This document shows positions 6,580-14,596 of a stretch of 33,076 nt of DNA, piece after piece. Source of the DNA: an uncultured Bacteroidales bacterium. Its GTDB lineage: Bacteria; Bacteroidota; Bacteroidia; Bacteroidales; P3. Made by a program: the position numbers and the translations under genes. Location of the stretch: NCBI GenBank assembly GCA_900319865.1, contig ONQD01000031.1, forward strand, positions 1 to 33,076. The letters are read 5' to 3'. Below the pieces are notes generated by a model. That model ran no database searches. It was not told the DNA's origin and was given only the letters and a program-made list of their open reading frames with translations. The stretch's first letter is position 1, and every line of letters starts with the position of its first letter.

Positions 6580-7980
6580 ATGCAAATCAAACGCACCATC
6601 GCCCTATGTCTCCTGTTGTTGACGGCACATGCCGCCGCAGCACAGTTTGACTGCACCTATCGCGACATCATCACCGTCTATTCCACCAACGGCGACTACT
6701 GCGCCCGTGCCACCCCCTACTACAATTTCGACCTCTCCCCCTACGGCAAGACAGAGGTCTTCGATGCCCGCACAAACCAGCTGCTCTACACCATTTCCGA
6801 ATGTCTCTCCAAAGGGTTCCTTTTCCTCAGCAACGACGGCACTTCGCTGCTGCACCTTGTCAACTTGGAATACAAAAGTTACGAAGAAGCCTTCTCCCAC
6901 GTCTTGACGCTTTACCATAAAGGCTCAAAAGCCAAACAGGTGTCGCTGCAAGAACTGACCTCCTGCGACGGCTGCGAGGAGGTATCCAGCCTCTTCTTCC
7001 GCATAAAAGACACCGTTGTGTATGAAGAGGGTCGTCTGAAGAGAAAATATAACTACTCCGCCACCCAGTGCGAACAGGCGCTGCACAAACGTCCGGCTTG
7101 CATCATCGGCGACACCGTGCTGCTCTGCACTGCCAACCGCCTCCTGCTAAAAATATTCCTCCCTACAGGTGACATCACTTCCCAGCCGTTCGACACCAAC
7201 TGCTGCGCCCTCATGAGTCAAACCCCGTCACCCCGCATCGACACCGTGAAGTTCAGCTGCCCCAGAGGATATGTGCGGGTGGATGGGTACGACAGCGGCG
7301 AAGAAGCCTTGGCCAAGAAGTTGGGAATGGTGCCCCAAGGCGATACATGGTATCCTCGCTACAAATATTACTATGTCAACATGCTCCTGCGGATTGACCG
7401 TCAGGGCAAGGCAACGATAATGCGGATGAACAACCGCGACTCACTTCCCGAGGAGCGGCTGCGCAAGGTGGTCGCCGACATGACCTTCTACGCCGACAAT
7501 TTCCCCGAGGGTGTGGACTACTGGTATCAAAAACTCTACGGCTCCATGCGCAAGCGCAACCCCTTCGTCGCCCGACGTGAAGGGAAGATAGCACAAGCCC
7601 AACGGCAAGCTGCCTACCAACGCCGTCTTGTGGCCGACAGCATCGACGGCATCTATATCCCCCGCAACCTCGAAGAGAGTTTCCACTTCCTCGACACCAT
7701 GCTCCACGCCGAGACCATCAGCCTCATCCGCTCACTCCCCGACAGGAAGGCGATGAGTGAGTTCCACTTCGTCCTTGGCATGTGGCTGCGCAACAACTGG
7801 GGCTTTTGGGGCGGCTCGCGCCTCCAGCGGTACTTCATCCAGCGCGGGGTAGAGCACCCCGACAACATGTCCGGCATCTTGCTGGAATACTACTACGACT
7901 ACCTCCACGGCAACCACCAAGGCTGGCAGGCATTCGACAAAACCCTAGTCGCCCCATCGTCCGATTCCTCACCCCATTGA
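6580..7980 (+). CDS. Exported protein of unknown function with DUF6794-like C-terminal domain
   Basis: A 466-residue protein with a clear signal peptide (MQIKRTIALCLLLLTAHAAAAQ). The central part is rich in beta strands and cysteines (CDGCEE, NCCALM, SCPRG) and has no recognised fold. The last 110 residues match the short alpha-helical pattern I associate with DUF6794: IPRNLEESFHFLDTMLHAE, then FVLGMWLRNNWGFWGGSRLQRYF and HPDNMSGILLEYYYDYL. The function of that domain is unknown. The gene lies only 14 nt after the barrel protein's stop, so the two are probably cotranscribed. It is the last gene before the composition switch at 8.2 kb. Confidence 0.7.
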   Translation: MQIKRTIALCLLLLTAHAAAAQFDCTYRDIITVYSTNGDYCARATPYYNFDLSPYGKTEVFDARTNQLLYTISECLSKGFLFLSNDGTSLLHLVNLEYKSYEEAFSHVLTLYHKGSKAKQVSLQELTSCDGCEEVSSLFFRIKDTVVYEEGRLKRKYNYSATQCEQALHKRPACIIGDTVLLCTANRLLLKIFLPTGDITSQPFDTNCCALMSQTPSPRIDTVKFSCPRGYVRVDGYDSGEEALAKKLGMVPQGDTWYPRYKYYYVNMLLRIDRQGKATIMRMNNRDSLPEERLRKVVADMTFYADNFPEGVDYWYQKLYGSMRKRNPFVARREGKIAQAQRQAAYQRRLVADSIDGIYIPRNLEESFHFLDTMLHAETISLIRSLPDRKAMSEFHFVLGMWLRNNWGFWGGSRLQRYFIQRGVEHPDNMSGILLEYYYDYLHGNHQGWQAFDKTLVAPSSDSSPH

Positions 7981-8414
7981 CGAAACGATAATACCCCTAA
8001 TAAGCGGAAATGCCATCTGAGCCTTCCCCGCTTGCGCTATTCGCACTCCTCACCCCTTGTGCCTCCTTTTCTGAAACCTTCGCTTCCCAACCGGCATCCC
8101 GTCCGTTCCCGTTCCGTTTCCCGTCCCCGTCATATCCAACTTTGCTCGCCTTCCACCCTCAAAACATCATATAATGAAATCTTTTTCACCTTAGCGGTGA
8201 AGAAAAGCTTGCTAGGAGCTAACTAAGAGCTGAAGAGTAAAGGGAGCTGGAAGGAATGCTGGGATGCAATGGATAGAACAGGAATAGAAGATGTGGCTGG
8301 GGGAGAGGGGCGGGGGCAGACGGTCGGGGTGGACAATAAAGAAGCGGAAATGACGTTTTAGATGATGTGCGACGATGCGAGTGGGAGAGGAGGGGGGCTG
8401 GAGCGAGGGAGGAG
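7981..8414. other. Non-coding strand-composition switch region with hairpin and 11-nt direct repeats
   Basis: There is no credible gene here. From 8016 to about 8160 the + strand is strongly pyrimidine-rich (C and T); from 8207 to about 8420 it is strongly purine-rich (G and A). At the switch an imperfect inverted repeat, TTTTTCACC (8182-8190) and GGTGAAGAA (8196-8204), forms a 9-bp hairpin (one G-T pair) with loop TTAGC. The sequence AAGCGGAAATG occurs at both 8002-8012 and 8342-8352, bracketing the switch. The ORF reading rightwards from 8032 is low-complexity and is rejected. Confidence 0.6.
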
Positions 8415-9221
8415 ATGTATCACGATATGAAAGATGAATGTATGAGCGATAGCGACGACCTGTATGTTAATTGGAATCCGTGGCATGGATGCACCAAGAT
8501 TAGTCCGGGGTGCAGGTATTGCTATGTTTATAGGCAGGATGAGATGTACGGCAGCGAGATAGGGAGCGATTTGGCGAGGCGGACGGCCAACTACAATCTG
8601 CCGGTGAAGCGTGGCCGGAACAAAGAGTATAAGATACCGTCGGGAAGGTTGGTTTTCACCTGTTTCACCTCCGATTTCCTGCTTCAGGATGCCGACCCGT
8701 GGCGTCAGGAGTGTTGGGAGATGATGCGGATGAGGCAGGATTTGCGGTTTTATTTCTTCACAAAGAGGATAGACCGCTTTATGGAGTGCATCCCTTCCGA
8801 CTGGGGCGATGGATACGACAACGTATTGGTGGGTTGCACGGTGGAGAATCAGCCGATGGCCGATTACAGGTTGCCTATCTTCCTCCGGCTGCCGATAAAG
8901 CACAAGTCTATCATTGCCGCTCCGCTGCTGGGTGAGATTCGGCTGTCGGAGTATTTGGACGAAACAATTGAGGAGGTGAGTGTGGGCGGCGAGTCGGGAC
9001 GTTACGCGCGGCCGTGTAATTATGACTGGGTGCTGGAAATGCGCCGCCAATGTGTGGAGAAAGGGGTGCCCTTCCGTTTTCACCAGACGGGGGCTAGAAT
9101 TGTGAAGGATGGTCGACTGTATTATGTGCCCCGCCGGTATCAGCACAGTCAGGCACACAAGGCAAATATAGATTACCGTATTGGCAGCCTGGGCGAGCCT
9201 GAGACTGCCCGATGGGAGTAG
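8415..9221 (+). CDS. DUF5131 family protein (phage Gp37/Gp68-like, Fe-S-type Cys motif)
   Basis: About 268 residues. The hallmark is WNPWHGCTKISPGCRYCY near the N-terminus, giving Cys-x6-Cys-x2-Cys. This is typical of DUF5131 proteins, which are radical-SAM-like in appearance though the spacing differs from the classical Cys-x3-Cys-x2-Cys. Further family signatures are RLVFTCFTSDFLLQDAD, FYFFTKRIDRF, VLVGCTVENQ and the GGESGRYARPCNYDWV segment. The frame is open from a GTG at 8367, but the ATG at 8415 is preceded by GGGAGGAG and leaves the motif about 20 residues in. The reaction is unknown. It often travels with phage or accessory DNA, and here it directly follows the composition switch. Confidence 0.85.
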   Translation: MYHDMKDECMSDSDDLYVNWNPWHGCTKISPGCRYCYVYRQDEMYGSEIGSDLARRTANYNLPVKRGRNKEYKIPSGRLVFTCFTSDFLLQDADPWRQECWEMMRMRQDLRFYFFTKRIDRFMECIPSDWGDGYDNVLVGCTVENQPMADYRLPIFLRLPIKHKSIIAAPLLGEIRLSEYLDETIEEVSVGGESGRYARPCNYDWVLEMRRQCVEKGVPFRFHQTGARIVKDGRLYYVPRRYQHSQAHKANIDYRIGSLGEPETARWE

Positions 9222-9437
9222 GCCATTGCGGACGGGAGGGGAGTAATGCGACAGGGACCGAAAGAAACAGATGGATAAGTGGTTTCTGTTGACGGGGAGG
9301 AAAGAGGTTGTGCGACAGGGGCGTGGATTCGCATTGAGCGGTGATTGATAGTGGGTTTGCCAAGCATGGGACGGGGATAGGGGTTTGACGAAAAGATGTT
9401 TTTTTATATAAAAACTGTTCATGTCAGTTTTTTTTAG

Positions 9438-9445
9438 TATTTTTG
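9438..9445 (+). promoter_or_regulatory. -7 box placed 4 nt before the pqqD-like start codon
   Basis: TATTTTTG is a full TAnnTTTG match, ending only four bases before the ATG at 9450. Normal spacing would put transcription start at or next to the ATG, giving a leaderless or nearly leaderless message. The preceding 25 nt are A/T-rich, with no clear -33 TTG. Confidence 0.55.
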
Positions 9446-9449
9446 CAGC

Positions 9450-9722
9450 ATGAAAATAAATCCGATTTATAAGGTCCGTAAGATTGCGGGCGAGAATATC
9501 ATCCTTTTGCAAGGAAAGACTGGCGGAGACATGACCCGCGTTGTTGCATTCAATGAATCAGCTCTTTTGATGTGGGATTCACTGCAAGGCAAAGATTTTA
9601 CAGTAGACGATGCCGTGGCTGTTCTTTTGGACAACTACGATGTGGAAGAGGCAACGGCCCGCGCCGATGCCGGGAAATGGGTGGAGACAATACGTGAGAA
9701 CGGATTGCTGCTGCCCGAATAA
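9450..9722 (+). CDS. PqqD family peptide-binding protein
   Basis: A 90-residue protein fitting the PqqD fold (RiPP recognition element): an N-terminal beta hairpin (NPIYKVRKIAGENIILLQG), VVAFNESALLMWDSLQGKDFTVDD and a C-terminal winged helix with ARADAGKWVETIRENGLL. In RiPP pathways such domains bind the leader peptide and present it to a modifying enzyme. It is the first gene of a three-gene cassette, 11 nt upstream of the kinase-like ATPase. No precursor peptide ORF was recognised in the 228-nt gap upstream. The start is supported by the family's normal length and N-terminal pattern. Confidence 0.88.
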   Translation: MKINPIYKVRKIAGENIILLQGKTGGDMTRVVAFNESALLMWDSLQGKDFTVDDAVAVLLDNYDVEEATARADAGKWVETIRENGLLLPE

Positions 9723-9733
9723 AAACGTAGGTT

Positions 9734-10603
9734 ATGGCTGACAGTAAAACGTATTTGATTGCCAACCACCGGTTCCGTGTGGTGGGCGACCATGAGGTGG
9801 AGTTGCTCCGCACTATGGCAGGATTCCCCGTGTTTGAGGTGGAGGACGGCGATGCGGAGTGGCAGGTGGTTTTTGGGTGCGGGATAGAGCGTCCGGCCCA
9901 GTGGGAAGACCTGTACGACTTCTCGTTTGAGGAGGTGGTGATGGACAGCATGTTTGCCAAAACCGACGAGGCATACTACTACATCATGGAGCCTCACGAC
10001 AAGACTGTGCCCCCGATGCTGATGCGCTATGCCGGCGGGAATACGGTTGAGGCCACCTACTGCCACGATGCCATGATGCTTCGCTTTGCGTTGTGGATGG
10101 CTTTGAGCATGATGTCGGCTTCGAGCAAGATGCTGCTGGTGCATTCCTCCACGATAGTGCATCAGGGAAAGGCTGTGCTTTTCCTGGGCGAGTCGGGCAC
10201 GGGGAAGAGTACCCACACCCGTCTCTGGCTGAAGTATATTCCCGACTCGCATCTGCTGAACGACGACTGCCCAGTGCTGGCCGTTGAGAATGGTGAGGCT
10301 GTGGTGTACGGTTCGCCGTGGAGCGGCAAGACCCATTGCTACCATCAGCTTCGTTTCCCGTTGGCGGCAGCAGTGCGTTTGTCGCAGGCCCCCTACAACA
10401 AGATACGCAAGCAGAGTGTGGTGGAGTCGTTCTCTTCGCTGCACCCGTCGTGTCCGCCCGCTTTGGCACAGGACGAAAGGTATCAGGATTATATGCTCGA
10501 CATGCTTTCGGACGTGCTGTCCACGGTGCCGGTGTTCCATCTGGAATGCCTTCCCGATGAGGCGGCTGCATGGACCAGCCACGATGCCATATTCAAGAGT
10601 TAG
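9734..10603 (+). CDS. HPr kinase-like ATP-binding protein
   Basis: A 289-residue protein with a P-loop GESGTGKST (residues 152-160) inside the HPrK-type context VHSSTIVHQGKAVLFLGESG, followed by LLNDDCPVLAV (Asp177/178, the acidic pair after the P-loop). The C-terminal helical part (DYMLDMLSDVLSTVPVFHLEC) is typical of 'HprK-related' or PEP-carboxykinase-like proteins found with PqqD and asparagine-synthetase-like genes. HPr itself is not expected to be the substrate. In lasso-peptide and related loci such kinases act on the peptide or on unknown targets. The N-terminal 125 residues are a poorly conserved beta domain. Gaps of 11 nt to pqqD and 43 nt to the peptidase support one operon. Confidence 0.82.
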   Translation: MADSKTYLIANHRFRVVGDHEVELLRTMAGFPVFEVEDGDAEWQVVFGCGIERPAQWEDLYDFSFEEVVMDSMFAKTDEAYYYIMEPHDKTVPPMLMRYAGGNTVEATYCHDAMMLRFALWMALSMMSASSKMLLVHSSTIVHQGKAVLFLGESGTGKSTHTRLWLKYIPDSHLLNDDCPVLAVENGEAVVYGSPWSGKTHCYHQLRFPLAAAVRLSQAPYNKIRKQSVVESFSSLHPSCPPALAQDERYQDYMLDMLSDVLSTVPVFHLECLPDEAAAWTSHDAIFKS

Positions 10604-10646
10604 TGTATCGACTTCGATTGTGTTGTAACCAATAATTCACCTACTT

Positions 10647-11480
10647 GTGGAAACAGTACAGATTTCATTACCCAATAGCCCCGACAATCCTTTGCTGATT
10701 GAGATGTGCGAGCGGCTGGAGGCCGGCATGACGGTGACAATGCTGTTTGGCGGCCGCAGTATGCTGCCCATGATTAACGGCGAGGGTGACAAGATTACCT
10801 TGCGGCCGCTGGAGAAAGAGGAGGCCTGTGTGCCGGGTGAGGTGTATTTGTTTAAGTACTGCAACCATTTTGTTATCCATAGGCTGATGCGGATAGAGGG
10901 TGGAGTGCATGTGTTCCGTGGCGACAACTGCGTTAATTTTGAACGGGTGGGTCGCGAGAATGTGTTGGCTAAGCTGATGACTGTGATACAGCCCAACGGC
11001 AATGAGATAGATTGTGAGGGAGAGTGGTGGCATAAACGGTCGAAACAAGTGTTGCGCCGCAAAAGGTTGCGCACCGCTGTTGTGAGGATGCTGAGCCCCA
11101 AGGCACGCAATGTGTGGTCGGTGCTGTATTTTATTTTGCTTGCAGTATTGATGTGGGCTCCGTTGAACGGGTTGGGTATACCCTTGAACCGTTTCATCTT
11201 CGGATTGAGGCTGGACCACCTGCTCCATGCATCGGTATTTCTGTTGTGTCCGCTGTTTCTGGTTGACTGGATGCGGTGGAAGAAATGGGGGATATTGGTG
11301 GTGGCGCTGCTGATAGGGTTGTTTACTGAATATGTGCAATACTTGTTGCCCTACCGGGGGTTCGATATCAATGACCTAGTGGGCAATTGTATTGGGAATA
11401 CGTTGGGATGGCTGGCCCTGTTGCCCATTCTGGTGTGGCATGCAAGACGGGTGAGCCGTAGACAAAGACCAATGGCATAG
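10647..11480 (+). CDS. S24/S26 signal-peptidase-like domain fused to a VanZ-like membrane domain
   Basis: A 277-residue protein starting at a GTG (10647); no better start lies before the conserved region. Residues about 15-125 are an S24/S26 peptidase: GGRSMLPMI carries the nucleophile (Ser38) and HFVIHRLMRI supplies His78. That is the Ser-His arrangement of SipW/ER-type signal peptidases rather than Ser-Lys. FRGDNC is the later family box. After a basic linker (KRSKQVLRRKRLR) the C-terminal half has about four membrane helices with VanZ marks: APLNGLG, RLDHLLHASVF, FTEYVQYLLPYRGFDINDLVGNCIGN. In the cassette it could cleave or release a PqqD-delivered peptide at the membrane. The fusion is unusual, and both halves look intact. 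Confidence 0.8.
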   Translation: METVQISLPNSPDNPLLIEMCERLEAGMTVTMLFGGRSMLPMINGEGDKITLRPLEKEEACVPGEVYLFKYCNHFVIHRLMRIEGGVHVFRGDNCVNFERVGRENVLAKLMTVIQPNGNEIDCEGEWWHKRSKQVLRRKRLRTAVVRMLSPKARNVWSVLYFILLAVLMWAPLNGLGIPLNRFIFGLRLDHLLHASVFLLCPLFLVDWMRWKKWGILVVALLIGLFTEYVQYLLPYRGFDINDLVGNCIGNTLGWLALLPILVWHARRVSRRQRPMA

Positions 11481-11520
11481 AGAATTATCATTAATCAGAA
11501 CAAGAAATAATTATACAGAG

Positions 11521-12246
11521 ATGTCAGACACGTTAGTAATTACGCCGACTTACAACGAGAAGGAGAATATAGAAAGAATAATCCGCAAGGTGTTTTCGCT
11601 CGACAAGGAGTTCGATATGCTGATTGTTGAGGACAATTCACCCGATGGGACCGCAGATATAGTGAAGCGTTTGATGACCGAGTTTCCGGACCGCCTCTTT
11701 ATCAAGGAGCGCAAAGGCAAACTGGGATTGGGCACTGCCTATCTGGATGGTTTCCGATGGGGACTGGAACACGGGTATGAGTATATGATAGAGATGGATG
11801 CCGACTTCTCTCACAATCCCGACGACCTGCCCCGCCTGTATGAGGCGTGTGCCTCGGGCAAGGGAGATGTGGTGGTTGGATCGCGTTATGTTGATGGCAA
11901 AATCAGTGTGGTAAACTGGCCGATGGGCCGTTTGATGATGTCGTATTATGCATCGGTGTATGTACGCACAGTGACGGGCATGAAGGTGATGGACGCTACC
12001 GCGGGATATGTATGCTATAGCCGCAAGGTGTTGGAGAAAATGAAGTTTGACAAGGTGAAGTTTGTAGGCTATGCGTTCCAGATAGAGATGAAGTATACCG
12101 CCACAAGGCTTGGATTCCATATCTATGAGGTGCCTATCGTGTTTACCGACCGTGTGTTGGGCACTTCGAAGATGAGCATGAAGATATTCAAAGAGGCATT
12201 CTTCGGGGTGTTCAATCTCCGATTCCGCAATTGGCGCAACTATTGA
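11521..12246 (+). CDS. Polyprenol monophosphomannose synthase-like glycosyltransferase (GT2)
   Basis: A 241-residue Dpm1-type glycosyltransferase. It has the N-terminal nucleotide-binding motif VITPTYNEKENIE, LIVEDNSPDGTADI, the catalytic metal motif EMDADFSHNPDDLP, GSRYVDG, and the C-terminal acceptor region DRVLGTSKMSMKIFKEAF. It has no C-terminal membrane helices, as in the short bacterial and archaeal members. The likely reaction is transfer of a hexose, probably mannose, from a nucleotide sugar to polyprenyl phosphate at the cytoplasmic face. In other Bacteroidota as I recall them, this gene lies near the hemD/rnpA cluster, which is also present in this window. It starts 40 nt after the VanZ-fusion gene and may read through from it. 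Confidence 0.9.
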   Translation: MSDTLVITPTYNEKENIERIIRKVFSLDKEFDMLIVEDNSPDGTADIVKRLMTEFPDRLFIKERKGKLGLGTAYLDGFRWGLEHGYEYMIEMDADFSHNPDDLPRLYEACASGKGDVVVGSRYVDGKISVVNWPMGRLMMSYYASVYVRTVTGMKVMDATAGYVCYSRKVLEKMKFDKVKFVGYAFQIEMKYTATRLGFHIYEVPIVFTDRVLGTSKMSMKIFKEAFFGVFNLRFRNWRNY

Positions 12247-12311
12247 GGTAGAACTGTTCTGGCCGACAGCCTTGTGCCAAAACAGGTAATACTATGATGA
12301 AATAAAAACAG

Positions 12312-12343
12312 ATTCCGCATCCTGGACATTCGGGATGCGGGAA
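12312..12343 (+). repeat. Hairpin between glycosyltransferase and DPP4 genes
   Basis: TTCCGCATCC (12313-12322) pairs with GGATGCGGGAA (12333-12343), about 10 bp with one bulged G and a loop of about 10 nt. The A/T-rich sequence TTATTAAAAAAAC follows. It may end the upstream transcript or lie in the DPP4 leader. There is no true U-tract, so a terminator call is uncertain. Confidence 0.45.
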
Positions 12344-12369
12344 TTATTAAAAAAACAATATTGTTACAG

Positions 12370-14514
12370 ATGAAACGTCTATTATTTGCAGCGGCTTTGT
12401 TACTTTCTTTGTCTGTGGCCGCACAGAACAAGATGCTCAGCTCGAAACAGCTGATGTCGCGAAACCTTTATCCCCAGGCTCCGATGCGGGGTTTGCAGTT
12501 TGTGGGCAATACCGACCAGATAGCCTATGTGCAGGATACGGTGCTGTATATGGGTAAACCGGGAAAGACGAAAGCATGTCTCACTCTTAGTGGGCTGAAC
12601 AGGGTGCTGGCTGTATCGGGCGAAGAGTCGATGTCGTATCTTCCCTATTTCAAGGTGCTGAACGATAAAGAGCTCCGTTTTACCGGCAACGGGAAAGTGT
12701 TGTTGTATGACCTTTCGAAGAAAACACTGACCACTGTGGCAAAATTTCCGGTAGAGGGTGCAAGCCATCTGGATATGGAACAGAATAATTTCTGGTCGGC
12801 ATACACAGAGGGCAACAACCTTTATGTGAAGGGTAGCCGACGCAATCCGGTGTTTATCGGATCTACCGACCAGGATGTGGTTTATGGCCAATCGGTGCAC
12901 CGCAATGAGTTCGGCATAGAGAAAGGTACATTTTGGTCGCCGAGGGGCAATTATCTGGCTTTCTATCGGATGGACCAGTCGATGGTGACCGACTACCCTT
13001 TGGTGAACACCACTGCACGCATTGCCCGCGAGCAACCGTTCAAGTATCCCATGGCGGGCATGAAGAGCCATGAGGTCACTGTGGGCGTTTTGAACATGGA
13101 CAATGAGAGAACTGTCTATCTGGACACCCGCAGGGATGAGAGTGTGGAGGAACGTGAGAATTATCTCACCAACATCAGTTGGGACCCCAATGAGGAGTAC
13201 CTGTACATTGCCAAGATAAACCGCGCACAGAACCACATGTGGTTGGAGCGTTATTATGTGGCTGACGGAGAGTTTGACACAGTACTCTTTGAGGAGTCCA
13301 ATCCCCGTTATGTAGAGCCCTGTGACCCCATGATTTTTGTGCCTCAGCATAGCGATCAATTCCTTTGGTTCAGCTTGCGTGACGGATATAAACACCTCTA
13401 TCTCTACAACACCGACGGCAAGATGCTGAAACAGGTGACCAAGGGGAACTATGAAGTGGAAGGATTGATAGGATTTGACAGCAAGGGCGAAAATGTGTTT
13501 ATTTACGCCAATAAGGAAGAGGCCACTGGCCGTGCTGCATACAAGGTGAATCTGAAGAGTGGCGAGATGACCCTTATCACTCCCGCCAAAGGTACGCATA
13601 GTGTGGTTATCAATGCCAAAGGCACCGCACTTATTGATATTTACAGTAGTGTGGAAAATCCGGGATGTGCCCAGGTGCTTGACATGAAAGGCAAGGTGCT
13701 GACAACATTGTACGAGATAGCCAACCCGCTGGCGGAATATGCTATGCCTGGCATTCAGATGGGCAGCATCAAGGCGGCCGACGGTGTTACCGACTTGTAC
13801 TATCGTTTGATTACGCCCCCCAATATGGAAAATGGTAAGAAATATCCCACGTTGGTGTATGTTTATGGCGGTCCCCACAGCCAGTTGGTTACCGACGACT
13901 GGTTGGGTGGCGGAAACCTTTATTTCCTATACTTGGCTCAACAGGGTTATGTGGTGTTTACTGTAGACAATCGCGGTACGGACAATCGCGGCTTCGAATT
14001 TGAGAGCTGCACTCATCGTCAGTTGGGCACCATCGAGATGGCCGACCAGATGGAAGGTGTTAAATTCCTCCAGTCGCTACCCTATGTCGACAAAGACCGC
14101 ATGGGTGTGGAAGGATGGAGTTTTGGCGGATTTATGACAATCACCATGAAACTGGCCCATCCTGAGATCTTCAAGGTGGGATGTGCCGGTGGCCCAGTAA
14201 TCGACTGGAAGTGGTATGAGGTGATGTATGGCGAACGCTATATGGATACCCCGCAGGAGAACCCCGAGGGCTACGAGAACAATTCGCTCCTCAACAAGGC
14301 GAAAGACCTGCAGGGCCGCCTGCTGGTGATTCATGGCGCAGAGGACAACACGGTTGTGTGGCAGAATAGTATCGAGTTTATCGATGCCTGCATCAAGGCA
14401 GGCAAACAGGTGGATTATTTCATCTATCCGCACCATGAGCACAATGTGCGTGGCTACGACCGCATACACCTCTACGAAAAGATGTTTGACTACTACGAGA
14501 CATTTTTGAAATAA
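12370..14514 (+). CDS. Dipeptidyl peptidase IV (S9 family, exported)
   Basis: A 714-residue protein starting at the ATG at 12370, giving the signal peptide MKRLLFAAALLLSLSVAAQ. The N-terminal part is the S9B eight-bladed propeller (WSPRGNYLAFYRMDQS, FSLRDGYKHLYLY). The C-terminal part is the alpha/beta hydrolase with Ser584 in GWSFGG, Asp659 in GAEDN and His691 in HHEHNVRG. The spacing 75 and 32 residues equals that of Porphyromonas gingivalis DPP-IV. It releases X-Pro dipeptides from peptides, probably in the periplasm, feeding amino-acid or peptide catabolism. That would fit an asaccharolytic or proteolytic lifestyle beside the C25 peptidase (inference). A terminator-like inverted repeat follows. 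Confidence 0.95.
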   Translation: MKRLLFAAALLLSLSVAAQNKMLSSKQLMSRNLYPQAPMRGLQFVGNTDQIAYVQDTVLYMGKPGKTKACLTLSGLNRVLAVSGEESMSYLPYFKVLNDKELRFTGNGKVLLYDLSKKTLTTVAKFPVEGASHLDMEQNNFWSAYTEGNNLYVKGSRRNPVFIGSTDQDVVYGQSVHRNEFGIEKGTFWSPRGNYLAFYRMDQSMVTDYPLVNTTARIAREQPFKYPMAGMKSHEVTVGVLNMDNERTVYLDTRRDESVEERENYLTNISWDPNEEYLYIAKINRAQNHMWLERYYVADGEFDTVLFEESNPRYVEPCDPMIFVPQHSDQFLWFSLRDGYKHLYLYNTDGKMLKQVTKGNYEVEGLIGFDSKGENVFIYANKEEATGRAAYKVNLKSGEMTLITPAKGTHSVVINAKGTALIDIYSSVENPGCAQVLDMKGKVLTTLYEIANPLAEYAMPGIQMGSIKAADGVTDLYYRLITPPNMENGKKYPTLVYVYGGPHSQLVTDDWLGGGNLYFLYLAQQGYVVFTVDNRGTDNRGFEFESCTHRQLGTIEMADQMEGVKFLQSLPYVDKDRMGVEGWSFGGFMTITMKLAHPEIFKVGCAGGPVIDWKWYEVMYGERYMDTPQENPEGYENNSLLNKAKDLQGRLLVIHGAEDNTVVWQNSIEFIDACIKAGKQVDYFIYPHHEHNVRGYDRIHLYEKMFDYYETFLK

Positions 14515-14530
14515 ACCTGTTTCTGTTCGG

Positions 14531-14576
14531 CAGTGGTGTCGGCCCGTTCTGTACGATATAGCGGTCGACACCACTG
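14531..14576 (+). terminator. 11-bp perfect inverted repeat after DPP4, probable terminator
   Basis: CAGTGGTGTCG (14531-14541) is perfectly repeated in inverse as CGACACCACTG (14566-14576). CCG and CGG inside can extend the stem across an internal loop. The T-rich TTGTTGTTAG follows. Its place 17 nt after the DPP4 stop fits transcription termination. Confidence 0.65.
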
Positions 14577-14596
14577 TTGTTGTTAGAGGAAATTGT

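Noticed and set aside
8032-8226. Small + strand ORF in the composition-switch region
   Set aside because: Pro/Ser/Arg low-complexity product of a pyrimidine tract, no recognisable start context.
7981-8414. Chromosomal replication origin at the skew switch
   Set aside because: The direction of the skew change is origin-like, but no DnaA-box-like TTATCCACA sequences are visible, no dnaA is nearby, and the rRNA gene would run head-on to replication.
9222-9449. RiPP precursor peptide gene before the PqqD gene
   Set aside because: I found no short ORF with a plausible leader/core shape. Absence here does not exclude one elsewhere.
8358-9512. 384-codon minus-strand ORF opposite DUF5131
   Set aside because: The opposite frame encodes a clear conserved protein; this product is Pro/His/Leu-rich with no domain.
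12400-13878. Antisense ORF opposite DPP4
   Set aside because: Overlaps a protein with a complete catalytic triad; no family pattern in the antisense product.
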